DNA of 64,000 nt from Thereva unica. Its lineage: Eukaryota > Arthropoda > Insecta > Diptera > Therevidae. Both the position numbers and the translations under genes were made by a program. Under the pieces are notes generated by a model, which saw nothing but the letters and a program-made list of their open reading frames with translations, was not told where the DNA came from and did no database searches. The stretch's first letter is position 1, and each line of letters starts with the position of its first letter. Below, in pieces: positions 52,300-62,692 of this stretch. Location: NCBI GenBank assembly GCA_949987705.1, contig OX465283.1, positions 95,715,813 to 95,779,812 on the forward strand, given 5' to 3'.

Positions 52300-54451
52300 A
52301 ATTCAAAGGTGGTCAAATGGTAGCAATGGCCTCAGGGACCTTTGATGGTGCCGGTACATCAAAGAGATAAATCCTGGGTAACGCCACCTGCGATCTAAGG
52401 TCTTCACGATTTAAGATTTTCCGATATGCTACCGAATCCTACCTCAACCTCCACGAAGATGTAGATTTTACATCGGGTGTCCCCTGGATGCTCTTGAAAG
52501 GACGGACTCAACGGCAACGACTCAGGCAACGGAATATGGAATTCGATTTTGGAACATGGAACGTCAGGACGCTCAACAGAACGGGCGCTCTGCGTTCGCT
52601 TTTATTACTTCTAAAAAAATATAACATAAAGATCACAGCCCTTCAAGAAACAAAATGGACCCACAGTGGTATAATGGATCTAAAAACCCACACGGTACTC
52701 TTCAGCGGATCATCAAATGGAAGAAGAGAGTTCGGAGTAGCATTCATCATAGAGAAGGAAATGAAATCTCTGATTCTGGACTTCAAACCAGTCAGCAATA
52801 GAATATGCACACTTCGCATTAAAACAAGGCTACATAACATTAGTCTTATAAACGTCCACGCGCCCACAGAAGAGAAAATGGATGAGGAGAAAGAGGAATT
52901 CTACCAAGAGCTAACAAACACCATCAGGTTAATACCGTCAAACGATATTAAAATGGTGCTTGGAGATATGAATGCCAAAGTAGGAAAAGAAGAGGAGTTC
53001 CTAGGAGTCATAGGAAAGCATAGCCTACACAACGTTACCAATGACAATGGTAGTCGATTGATCGATTTCGCAAGCTCAAACGCAATGGTAGTAAGTTCAA
53101 CAGTGTTCCCGCACAAAGATATACATAAGATGACGTGGCAATCACCAGACGGAGTAACTAATAATCAAATTGACCACGTCCTAATTGACCACTCGGACCA
53201 CTATCTAGTCAAAGTGAAATTGAGAACCCGGATAGCAACTAAAACGCATAGAGTGCAAACTCAACCAAAATACGATATAGATAAGCTAAAACGGGAAGAA
53301 ATAAGAGATGCCTACCAACATGCTGTCGTACAAAACTTGAGAGAGGTAGATGAGCAGCCCAACATCAACGACAAATGGGAACAGGTCAAAAGCAGCATAA
53401 AGGGGGCAGCAGAAGAGGCACTAGGCTGGGCCCCCAGACAGACTAGAATTGATTGGTTCGACCAAGACTGTAGAACCGCAATTGAAGAAAGAAACCAGAG
53501 CCACCGAGAGTACATCGCAAGGCCAACAAGAGCAAGGATGGAAGTCTTCAAGGAAAAAAGGAAAATTGCAGACAAGCTGGGCAGAAAGAAGAAGAGGGAA
53601 TATCTAAATAGGAAAATCCTACAGATACAGGAGACTTCAATGAAGGGAGAATTAGACAAGCGTACAAAGGAACTCGCCAGATCACCAATGTTGAATTAAA
53701 AGAGGCGGCAAAGGACATAGGCCTGAAGATTAACGAAGAAAAAACGAAGGTGATGCAACAATCCAGAGCAAGACGATTTAGAATGGGAAGAAATATAACC
53801 ATCGACGAACATAACCTAGAAGTAGTCGATAAAACAGTCTACCTTGGGTCTACTATCACAAAAAGAAACGAAGAAAAGGAAGAAATAACTAGAAGAATAC
53901 TACTGGCTAATAGAGCCTTTTATGCCCAAAAAAAATTCCTGCACTCAAGATTTGTGCACAGAAAAACGAAACTCTCACTCTACAAAACAGTAATTCGACC
54001 AGTACTGTGTTATGGTAGCGAGACTTGGACTATGACCCAGGACATAGAGGAACGAGTCAACAGGTTCGAGAGGAAAATTCTCAGATGCATAATAGGCCCA
54101 ATCAGAGAGGATGGAATATGGCGAAGAAGATACAACAACGAGTTGTATGAAATTTTTGACGACCCACAACTCTCAACTTTAATAAAAATCAACAGATTGA
54201 GACTAGCCGGCCACGTGATCAGGATGGAGGACAATCGCATCCCAAAACGGCTTATGGCATCAGAAATTTCGGGAAGTAGGCCAGTAGGTAGACCCAGGAG
54301 GAGATGGATAGACTCTGTGACGGCTGACGCAGAGTCAATGCTCAACATCCGGAACTGGAGACATGCTGCAAGGGACCGTCAAACTTGGAGAAATGCCCTA
54401 GAGGAGGCCAAGGCTCGATTTGGGCTGTAGCGCCATTGGATGGATGGATGG
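52300..54451 (+). mobile_element. LINE C (RTE-like), internally deleted
   Basis: A perfect 14-bp target duplication ATTTATATCTAATG at 52286-52299 and 54452-54465 flanks the element within LINE B ORF2. It ends in a short (TGGA)n tail, as seen in RTE-type LINEs. The coding part lacks most of the RT. The perfect duplication suggests the deletion was already present in the copy that inserted, or that this copy changed little at its ends. Confidence 0.88.
52488..54430 (+). pseudogene. LINE C ORF remnant: endonuclease and C-terminus without RT palm
   Basis: The first open stretch (52488-53699) has an APE-type endonuclease: GTWNVRTLN, LQETKWTH, VLGDMNAKVG and NNQIDHVLIDH, joined at once to SDHYLVKVKL. 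About 25 residues normally found between NQIDH and SDHYLV are missing. The second stretch (about 53696-54430) starts in the post-palm region (INEEKTKVM) and runs through VLCYGSETWTM, LRLAGHVIRMEDN and GRPRRRWID. The RT palm with its catalytic Asp motifs is deleted at about 53695. It is a non-autonomous, dead copy of an RTE-like element. Confidence 0.85.
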
Positions 54452-54465
54452 ATTTATATCTAATG

Positions 54466-55115
54466 TCCTTACTCATATTTTTAACACCTGCCTTACAGTT
54501 TCTCAGTTTCCTAGCCAATGGAAACAGGCTCTTGTTGTACCTATTCCGAAAATGGTCTCTCCTTCGCAACCATCTGACTTCCGTCCAATCAGTCTTCTAT
54601 GTTTCCTTTCCAAAGTTTTTGAAAAAATTATTGCTAAGCAGCTCATGTACTATCTAAATCAAAGTAGTCTTCTTTCTATATGGCAATATGGTGTCAGGTC
54701 TGGGCACAGCTGCGAAACGGCACTCTTAAAAGTTTCAACTGATATTCTTGAGTCACTTGATAACAATAAAATTGCAATCTTAGTTCTACTCGATTTCTCA
54801 AAAGCATTTGACTCAGTTGACCATATGATGTTACTTGAAAAACTAGGCAGAAATTTTGGACTCGGCCCTACTGCAGTGAAACTTTTTGAACGGTATCTCC
54901 AGGAGCGCTCTCAAATTGTTAAAGTACAAGAATCTTTTTCCGAACCAGCGCTTCTTTATTGTGGAGTACCTCAAGGCACTATCCTGGGCCCCTTGCTTTT
55001 CAGCCTTTATATAAACGACCTTCCAAATGCAGTCAAACATTGTTCCATACATCTATATGCTGATGATTTGCAGATCTATTTAAGGGCCTAATACACTCAA
55101 TCGAGCAATTATAGG
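54466..55115 (+). pseudogene. LINE B ORF2, reverse transcriptase part, 3'-truncated
   Basis: After the LINE C duplication the RT frame resumes with VLTHIFNTCL, then DFRPISLLCFLSKVFEK, VRSGHSCETALL, LLDFSKAFDSV (motif A), GVPQGTILGPLLF (motif B) and LYADDLQIY (motif C). Homology to LINE A fades near 55115, and the frame closes at 55091 after a small shift. The thumb, C-terminus and 3' UTR are absent. Confidence 0.85.
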
Positions 55116-55823
55116 GTATCGCGCGCCCGCGAATATTAAGAAAACTATCCAACCAAATTAAATAATTTAAATTAGGTATTTTTAAGAAAACATAAATCTA
55201 GCTATTCATGGTGGAAAATTTTAATATTTTTTATTAGTATATTAGTTATAATGATTCAAAGTTCCGTACCTGCGCCCGGAAAATACTCCTATTTAGGTGG
55301 AAAAATTTTAAAAATTTTTTAATGTACGATAAACTTAAATCGATTATCTAGTTATTCATGGTGGAAATTTTTTGAATTTTAGCCTTCTTTCATGAGTAAA
55401 TTATGTTTTAAAAATTGTCCACAAAATTTAAGAACGAAAATTCCCTAAAATTCTTCAGTTTTAATACATCAAATTTCCGCTCCAAGCGAATCTTCGCTAG
55501 TTGTATTCTGTATAAAGCATTTGCGTAATCTTACACGAGATGCGTTTGTATAAGTGAGAGCTTCTGCTTCGGCTTTTGCAGGGGAAATTTCAAACCTTTT
55601 TTGTTGCAGGCATGGATGGTGATCGTATTTTCGGGAAAAAATAAAATCTGAGGAAAAATCGGTTTGTTTGGCAAGAATTTTAATGACTTGCTTGATGGTG
55701 ATTTCCTTGATTTGAGAATTTAGGGATTCTTGCCTTTATCCGGTGGTCAGGTAGTGATCAATCGGTGTTTATTATCTTGGCTTTATGAAAAACCCAAGAA
55801 AATATTTTAATGGCAAATACTAC
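55116..55823. other. AT-rich stretch with a short direct repeat
   Basis: TCTAGYTATTCATGGTGGAA occurs at about 55197 and 55349, each followed by T/A runs, which suggests a diverged duplication of about 150 bp. No gene or element end is supported. The right edge is the copia B LTR. Confidence 0.5.
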
Positions 55824-56000
55824 TGTTAAGGTGTAGAATGCTAATGAGAAGACTTTTGTACACTTTTATATTAACAACTTTATTTCTGTGCGATAATATA
55901 CAAGAACTAACAGGTGCTTTCCTTAGGTCTTATCCAACCAGCGTCTCACATCTGACTGACTCTGTTGGTGTACAATATAAAGGTATCACACATACTAACA
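55824..56000 (-). repeat. 3' LTR of copia B
   Basis: On the minus strand it reads TGTTAGTATG...CACCTTAACA, 177 bp, starting directly after the polypurine tract. It contains AT-rich promoter-like sequence. The partner LTR is not in the window. Confidence 0.75.
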
Positions 56001-56056
56001 CGCCTCCTTACATTAATATTGTACTTACATTATTTTAAATTTTCGTTTGGGTGCTA

Positions 56057-57997
56057 TCAATTTAAATTCAACATACTTCGAAATCTTTCAAATTTTTCTT
56101 TACACAACGATTTTGTAAAAATATCTGCAATATTTTCATCTGAATTTACTTTAACTATATTTATAACATTCTCCTTTACACATTCATGTACATAATGATA
56201 ATGAACTTCAATATGTTTCGAATTCTTTGTAAAATTACCATATTTTGCTATATTTAATGCACCCGAATTATCTTCATATATATCAATCGGTTTTATTAAT
56301 TTTACATTGAAAGTTTTCAATAATTCCTTTACAAATTTTAACTCACTTACTGCTTCCGACAATGCCACATACTCTGCAAATGTCGAAGCTTTTGTTACAG
56401 ATTTTTGCTTCCTTGATTTCCAATATATTACATTACCAAACAATCTTATTACATAGCCAGTAGTGGACTTTCTGTCTAAATTATCTCCAGCCCAATCGGC
56501 ATCAACATAACAATTAAGAATATTTACATTTTCATTTCTTTTATATATCAGTTTTAAATCTTTAGTCAAATATAAGTATTTCAAGATCCTCAAAGCGTAT
56601 TTAAAATGGGTCTCATTATAACAGTTTTGAAATCTACTTAGGTAGTTTACTGTAAAGCTGATATCAGGCCTCGTAGCCGAACTTATATATAATAAAGCAC
56701 CAATTAAATTTCTATATTTAATATTTCCTTCACAAGTATCAGACTTCTCAATTTTCAAATTTATTTCCATAGGTGTATTATACAGCTTACTATTTTCTAA
56801 ATTATATCTTTTAATTAATGACTCAATATATATGGTTTGACTTAATTTCATTATATGTTTACCGGACTCATACTCAATGGTTATCCCAAGATATTCTTTA
56901 ATTTTACCAAGATCTTTCATTTTAAACTTTTCTGACAACAAAACTTTAATTCTTTTAATATCTTTTTCATTTCTACCACAAATTAATAGATCATCAACAA
57001 AAATTAACAAATAAATAGTATCTTTTCCATTTCTAAAAGTATATAAACAAGAATCAATATTATTTCTTTCAAAACCTAAACTTACTAAGAATTTATCAAG
57101 GCATTCATACCAAGCTCTTGGGCTTTCTTTTAAGCCATATAAAGCTTTTATTAATACACACACCCTATTTGTATTATCTTCATAGCCTTTTGGCTGTTTA
57201 ACATAAACTTCAGAATTTACCTTGCCGTTTAAAAATGCTGTTTCAACATCCATTTGTTCAATTTCTAGGCCCATTTGACAACAATATGAAAATAAAATTT
57301 TTAAGGTCTGCATTTTCGCCACAGGAGAATAAACATCATCAATTTCATCGGTTTGCTGAAAACCTCTTACGACTAACCTAGCTTTATAACTATCATCAGA
57401 CTTTTTAGTATAGACCCACTTTACATCTAAAACTTTATTATTATTTACATTTTTAACTAACTTCCAAGTCTTATTCTTATTCAAACTTTCAATCTCTTTA
57501 TCCATAGCTCTTACCCATAATTTACTTTCATTTGATTCTATCGCCTCCTCAAATGTATTAGGAACATCAGTTCTACAAAAATTTACAAAAATACTATGAC
57601 TATATACATGATAATCTTCAAATCGCTTTGGAGGCTTTATATTTCTCTGAGACCTATCTATATGTTCACTTTCAGATTCAAACCTTTCATTATCATACTT
57701 TACATTTTCATCAGTATTCTTAAAACTGTCATTCAATGAGTTATCATTAGAATTTTCATCCACTTCATTATTTTTATTTTCAGATTCATCCCCATTTAAG
57801 CCAATACATTTTACATTTTCATCTACGATATCAACGTGTCTAGCAACAATGACCCTGTTATTCAAAAGTACGCGATAACCAACGTCACTATATCCGATCA
57901 AAATACCCATATCGGCCTTTTTATCCCATTTAGACGTTCTCTTTTGCTCTGGTTTTCTAACAAAAACTTTACTACCGTATAAACGTAAATTCGACAC
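56057..57997 (-). pseudogene. copia B pol: integrase end, RT and RNase H, open but N-truncated
   Basis: The 646-codon frame has no internal stop. It starts in the integrase tail (LRLYGSKVFVRKP, KADMGILIGYSD). It continues with an acidic linker, RT (DVKWVYTKK, QMDVETAFLNGKV, ALYGLKESPRAW, YLLIFVDDLLICG) and RNase H (YVDADWAGDNLDRKSTTGY, YEDNSGALNIA). Without gag, protease and the integrase core it cannot function alone, so it is listed as a pseudogene, although RT and RNase H look intact. The open frame over so long a stretch implies a relatively recent origin. Confidence 0.85.
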
Positions 57998-58039
57998 ATC
58001 TGGTTTTTTTAAAAAAATATCTCATAAGGAGGTACGTGA

Positions 58040-58300
58040 AGATGGCCCGGAAAATTTTCGGGCTGAGTGGAAAAACGTCGCATTCGAAAGCTTCTAGTTA
58101 TTCCACGTTTTTCCACCGATTATTTTCGTTTTTCCACTTACCACAAATTTTTTATGAAAAAAAATATTTTTTCGGGCTAACTTCACAAGCCCGAAAAATT
58201 TTGCGGGCTGGGTGGAAAAACGTCCCATTCCACAGCCTATCGTTAGACCTTGTTTTTCCAAAAAAAAATTTCGTTTTTCCACCCTTAGAAAAAAAGTTAT
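58040..58300. repeat. diverged repeat with GTTTTTCCAC motifs
   Basis: Two related units, starting near 58047 and 58191 (spacing about 144 bases), each carry GCCCGRAAAATTTT, a GTGGAAAAACGT block and later GTTTTTCCA. They resemble the tandem array at 58517-59035 in motif content but not in full sequence. Confidence 0.6.
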
Positions 58301-58516
58301 TTCAAAAAAACTTTTTTTTCAAAAATGGATTTATATCGATGTTTGGGTTTTTTCCGTGTTCTCTTACCATGTAAAAACTAAGAAACCTTCAAAAATAATC
58401 TAACATCACTGTATTTTGATTTCTTAACTCCGCGAACAGGATGGTATTACCATAGCGAAATTACGGAACTCCAAAAATCGGATAAAAGACCTGAAAACGC
58501 CAAGAGGGTTCGGGAG

Positions 58517-59035
58517 AACTTCACATACCGCGGAAACGCCGATAGGGTTGATTGTAGGGGTTCAAAAGCTTTTACCATTTTTCTCCCTTGACTAAAAACG
58601 TTTTTCCACCCCACCATCTTGTTTTTCCACCCCTCTAAACTTAGCCCACGCGAATAAGTCACACAAAAAACGGGCCAACTTCACATGCCGCGGAAAAGGC
58701 GAGGGGGTTGATCGTAGGGGATAAAAACGTTTTACCATTTTTCTCCCTTGCCTAGAAAGATTTTTCCACACCGCCATTTTGTTTTTCCGCCCCTCAGAAC
58801 TTAGCCCATGCGAATAAAAAAACGGGCCAACTTCACATGCCGCGGAAAAGGCGAGGGGGTTGATTGTAGGGGATGAAAACGTTTTACCATTTTTCTCCCT
58901 TGCCTAGAAAGATTTTTCCACACCGCCATTTTGTTTTCCACCCCTCAGAACTTAGCCCATGCGAATAAAAAAACGGGCCAATTTCACATGCCGCGGAAAA
59001 GGCGAGGGGGTTGATTTTAGGGGAGGGGAGAGGAA
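58517..59035. repeat. tandem repeat, unit 151-160 bp, about 3.3 copies
   Basis: Units start with ACTTCACAT or ATTTCACAT at about 58517, 58677, 58829 and 58980 (spacings 160, 152 and 151). Each carries CCGCGGAAA, GGGTTGATTGTAGGGG, TTTTTCTCCCTTGCCTAG and CTTAGCCCATGCGAATAA. Units 2 and 3 are nearly identical, while unit 1 is diverged. Short open frames in the array have no coding support. Confidence 0.85.
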
Positions 59036-59330
59036 AAACGGTTGTTGATATAATTTTACTCCAGTTCTTTAATGTATAACTAAAAAGACACCTTTGTACA
59101 AAAAATCATCAAATTTCATTGAAAATTGTAGATTTTAGACATTTCATAGGAGGGTCCCCTTTATCTTAAGTTTGTATGTAGGTGTATTTATAGAATACAT
59201 GTGTGATAAAGGCAGCCAGGTGAATAGGCTGGGTCATAACCTATATATAATACAAGCCATGAACATGCATGGAAGCGCGAGTATAAAAAGTTGATAAAAT
59301 TGTAAATTATAAGTATGTATTAAATATTCA
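59036..59330. other. unassigned AT-rich stretch
   Basis: No gene, repeat or element end is seen between the tandem array and the inverted-repeat element. Confidence 0.5.
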
Positions 59331-60560
59331 TTAAATTGCATAAAATCGCGCGAGGATTACAGTTATAAGTTATTTAGTGAATAAATTAAGAAAAAATGAG
59401 CGATTGTGTGTATTTTAAGGGTGATAATTGATACGGTGACCATTTTTGTTTACTTTCGCGGTGGTTTTCTCGAGTTAATTTAGGGAAAAAAAATTGAATT
59501 TGTGTCGTAATGAATTTAAAAGTGAATTTAAAGTAGTTTAAAATTATTATGGAATACTTATTAAAAACATAAGAACACAATATGAATAACAATAACTTTT
59601 GCACTTTTTTCTGCACATTTTTCTTCACTTATATTTTTAAAAATTTTTCTATGATAATCTTTAATCACTTTAAATTCACTATTAATTCGATAACCTCACA
59701 AATTCAACATTTTTTCTCTAAATTAAGTCGAAAAAAACACCGCGAATGTAAACGAAAATGGTCACCTCATCAATTAACACTCTTAAAATACACTTAGGTT
59801 AGGTTAGGTTAGATATGGCTGAGCTTTGGTTCAAGCCCACACACTTAGGCCAGAGGGATAGGCCCATTGTGATACCATAGTGATCCCACTTTAAACTTGA
59901 TGTTAAAATGTCGTTTCTTCGTTAAACCATCTCGAGGAAGTAATGAATCTTCTAAGTTGCGGGATCCCAAACTTCGAGATTTCCGCAAGGTTGCTTAGAA
60001 AGGGTTTACCAAATGTGGTTAGCCTTATCCTGCTTAGGGCCGGGCAGTGACATAGGAGGTGTAGTACACTTTCCGCCTCGTCAAGGTTCTTACAGCTTCT
60101 GCAGAAATCGTGGGTCTCAAGATCTAAACGGGTCGCTTGCGTCCCTATCAAACAGTGTCCGGTTAAGACTCCCACTATAACTGAGAGTTCTTGTCTCCCA
60201 AGGCTCAGTAATAAGGTAGTTCGCCTGAGATCATAGGAGGGCCAGGTTAATTTGGCCAAAGTGCATTTATTAAGATCCTTCCAATGCTTTTTCGCTTGTG
60301 TGATTGTGTGTTGCTTGCATCGGAGTTTAAAGGAGGCCCAAGGCATACCAACTCTTTCCTTTTCTGGAAGGAGAGTAGCGGTCGTGCCTCTCCTAGCAAG
60401 TTCGTCAGCTTTACAATTTCCCTCTATATTTCGGTGACCGGGCACCCAAACGAGGAGGGTACACTTAATCATTCACTCCTTTTTTTCAATTTATTCACTC
60501 AGATCACTAAATAACTTATCACTGGTAATCGACGCGCGATTTTATGCACTAAATCAATTT
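59331..60560. mobile_element. palindromic TIR element, right arm split by an R1/I-type LINE fragment
   Basis: The left arm, about 59331-59560, is the imperfect reverse complement of 59600-59789 joined to 60468-60560. Shared outer blocks are GCATAAAATCGCGCG and its inverse CGCGCGATTTTATGC, and shared inner blocks include GGTGACCATTTT. The central gap is about 40 bases. Without the LINE fragment the element is about 560 bp and non-coding. The outer termini are not exact. Confidence 0.7.
59797..60459 (-). pseudogene. R1/I-group LINE 3' fragment: RNase H end and CCHC tail
   Basis: Minus strand, bounded by a perfect 8-bp duplication TACACTTA (59789-59796 and 60460-60467). The coding part (to a stop at 59903) starts in the RNase H domain (LLVWVPGHRNIEGN, KADELARRG). 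It ends with LTGHCLIGTQA and a zinc motif CRSCKNLDEAESVLHLLCHC, the C-terminus of ORF2 in R1/I/LOA-type LINEs. The 3' UTR ends in three and a half units of CCTAA (TTAGG on the plus strand). It is strongly 5'-truncated and therefore dead on arrival. Confidence 0.82.
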
Positions 60561-61176
60561 GCCAACTGCCCCACACACGCTTTGATTTAGGGACAACACA
60601 ACTCAGTTTGGGCAACTAGTTGGCCCGAGGATGAGCCCCATTAGCAGTACAGGGGGAGGCAGTGCCAAGCCAGCGTTCTTTTATGTAGTACCTATTTATA
60701 AATATTCTAGGTTTAATGGAAGGTACTTTAAGTAATTCAATTGTTCATATGTGTTCGCTTGACAAAGGTTTCCTTCAAGTATCTTGTAATTATTTTAACT
60801 TTAAGGAAGGTATATTTGAGTTAAATCATTTGATTTTAAATTTTTATTTATAATCCTCAGGAACAGATATTTCGTAACAAGAAAAAAAATAATAATAATA
60901 AATTAGCAAGAGTTCAACTCATAACGATAAAGTAAAAATAAATTTAATTCAAAATAAAGTAGTATCAAGTCACTTCGTGAGTTCATGGTTAAATCAATAA
61001 TTCCATTTGGAAAACTTACATACTAACTTATAGCTAGGTTATAACAAGTTGATATTGGAAACTTAAGTTGACACTAGCGAGATATTAGCTACATTTATTA
61101 CTTTCAAGATATTTGTTTAGCTATCAACAGATAGCTAGGCAAGTAATCAATTAAATAGTTTAATAAAATAAAACAA
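60561..61176. other. unassigned AT-rich stretch
   Basis: Nothing with coding or element structure could be supported. The right edge is the 5' end of the Helitron-like element. Confidence 0.5.
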
Positions 61177-62412
61177 TCTTACTAATATTATAAACGTGAA
61201 TGTTTGTATGTATGTTTGTTACTCTTTCACGCAAAAACTACTGAATGGATTTTAATGAAACTTTACAATAATATAGCTCATATATCAGAATAACATATAG
61301 GCTATAATTTATAAAAAAATTCAAAATGGCCGTGCCAATATGGCCGACGAATTTGCCAATTGTGTTCCGATTCCAATGAAAATCGAAATCTGGGGGATTT
61401 TAAGGTTGCAAATAACGAATTTATGATCAAAACTTATAAATTCAAAATGGCGGACGAATTTTTCCAATTGTATTCCGATTCCAATGAAAGTGAATATCTA
61501 GGGGTTTTTAAGGTTGCAAATAACGAATTTATGATCAAAACTTATAAATTCAAAATGGCGGACGAATTTTTCCAATTGTATTCCGATTCCAATGAAAGTG
61601 AATATCTAGGGGTTTTTAAGGTTGCAAATAACGAATTTATGATCAAAACTTATAAATTCAAAATGGCCGCGCCAATATGGCCGACGAATTTTTCCAATTG
61701 TATTCCGATTGCAATGAAAATCGGTATCTGGGGGCTTTTAGGGCAAACAACGAATTTATGATCAAAGCTTATAAATTCGAAATTGCGGGTCCAATATGAC
61801 ACACGAATTTTCCCAAGCCACATTCTGAAATGTAGTAAATTTCTAAAATTCCCTCTTACCAGTATAGAAACAGTAAAAACGGTAGAAAGAGTCGAAGTTT
61901 GCAAATTTGTGCGCCCCTACATTGTCATCACGAGGTTAAACGATGTCATCTATCGCTTCCAATAAGTTCGATCGGAAAAAACGGGACCTGGAGGAAGCTG
62001 TGTTCGGGACGAATACTGAGTAAGAAGGGAGCAGTGTAACGGCTAACCGAAAAGAAAAAGTTATAATTCCAATTCACCGAGAAGTTATATGTTTAGATGC
62101 ATCTACTTGAATACATAACGCTGTTCTAATTGAATCACCGATAAGATTGGGAAGAGGCAATTTTTTCCAGATTTATTGTTTTTTCATTATACTTTTTTTC
62201 CTACCGCGTACAACGCACACATAATTTTTTTTCCGATAGGTGGTGCTCAACCTCGAATTTAAATAAATTTGAAGCATATTTTTTATAGGTAACTCTAAAT
62301 TCTTTTATGTACCCATAACCATGCTTCATTATAACCATTTCCTATCCCGGAGTATGCCCACATAATTTTTTTTTTATTAAAAGGCGTTGCAACGCACGCG
62401 GGTTTTTGCTAG
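61177..62412 (+). mobile_element. non-autonomous Helitron (Lep1-like)
   Basis: It begins A/TCTTACTAATATTATAAAC and ends GCTAG/T, with host A and T on the two sides, as Helitrons insert between A and T and start with TC and end with CTRR. A perfect palindrome GCGTTGCAACGC (62384-62395) lies about 13 bases before the end, the expected 3' hairpin. The 5' part (TTTGTATGTATGTTTGTTAC, then ACTACTGAATGGATTTTAATG) matches my memory of the Lep1 family common in moths and butterflies. It encodes no Rep/helicase. It carries an internal tandem array. Confidence 0.8.
61400..61780. repeat. 108-bp tandem repeat inside the Helitron
   Basis: AACGAATTTATGATCAAA recurs at about 61414, 61522, 61630 and 61749. 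The first two spacings are exactly 108 bases and the last is about 119. Units carry CAAAATGGCGGACGAATTTT, with a second GCCAATATGGCCGAC block in edge units. A 133-codon frame is open across the array only because 108 is a multiple of three. Confidence 0.9.
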
Positions 62413-62692
62413 TACATAATTTATTTTAATAAAGAAATTCAAAACAGCCTCTAGGACGATCACATTAATAAAACAGTTTAGTTCAAGCGTAAATTAGGGA
62501 TAACATAAATAAATAATATTCATTAGGGTAACAAGCTTAGTACTAAAAAAAAAACTTAGGTCTACTTAATATTAGCCAGTACATTTTATTAATCACATTT
62601 TGTTGCTACTAAGTGAAGTGAAGTGAGGAAAACTCTTCTTAGAGCTTGTTTCTCGAGTAGAAAATACTACGCGTCATACTGAGTATAAACTA
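62413..62692. other. unassigned short intergenic stretch
   Basis: AT-rich sequence between the Helitron and the stop of the next gene. An AATAAA on the minus strand that could end the gene at 62693 is not obvious here. Confidence 0.4.

Larger units (their letters stand above)
30690..55115 (+). mobile_element. LINE B (Jockey/CR1 group), broken by serial insertions
   Basis: The pieces lie in order on one strand: ORF1 (30804-31459 and 44307-44508), an AT-rich spacer (50649-50881) and ORF2 (50882-52285 and 54466-55115). Each gap is bounded by a target duplication: TTTGA for MITE A, ATATT for gypsy G2, and ATTTATATCTAATG for LINE C. The 5' edge near 30690 is approximate and meets copia sequence. 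ORF2 homology ends near 55115, just after the YADD box, so the 3' end is missing and no duplication for LINE B itself can be shown. Confidence 0.82.
55824..58010 (-). mobile_element. Ty1/copia retrotransposon B, 5'-truncated
   Basis: On the minus strand, integrase C-terminus, RT and RNase H are followed by a polypurine tract (TAAGGAGGCG at 56001-56010) and a 177-bp LTR. The gag, protease and integrase core are missing, because the element ends abruptly near 58010. It is a different family from copia A. Confidence 0.85.

Noticed and set aside
59797..59815. telomere end
   Set aside because: Only three and a half TTAGG units, located inside a LINE insertion boundary marked by an 8-bp duplication.
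61360..61761. 133-codon ORF with near-identical repeats
   Set aside because: It exists because the tandem unit of 108 bp is a multiple of three; it lies in a non-autonomous Helitron and has no coding signature.
61400..61780. CRISPR-like array
   Set aside because: Units are contiguous 108-bp tandem repeats without spacers, in a eukaryotic mobile element.
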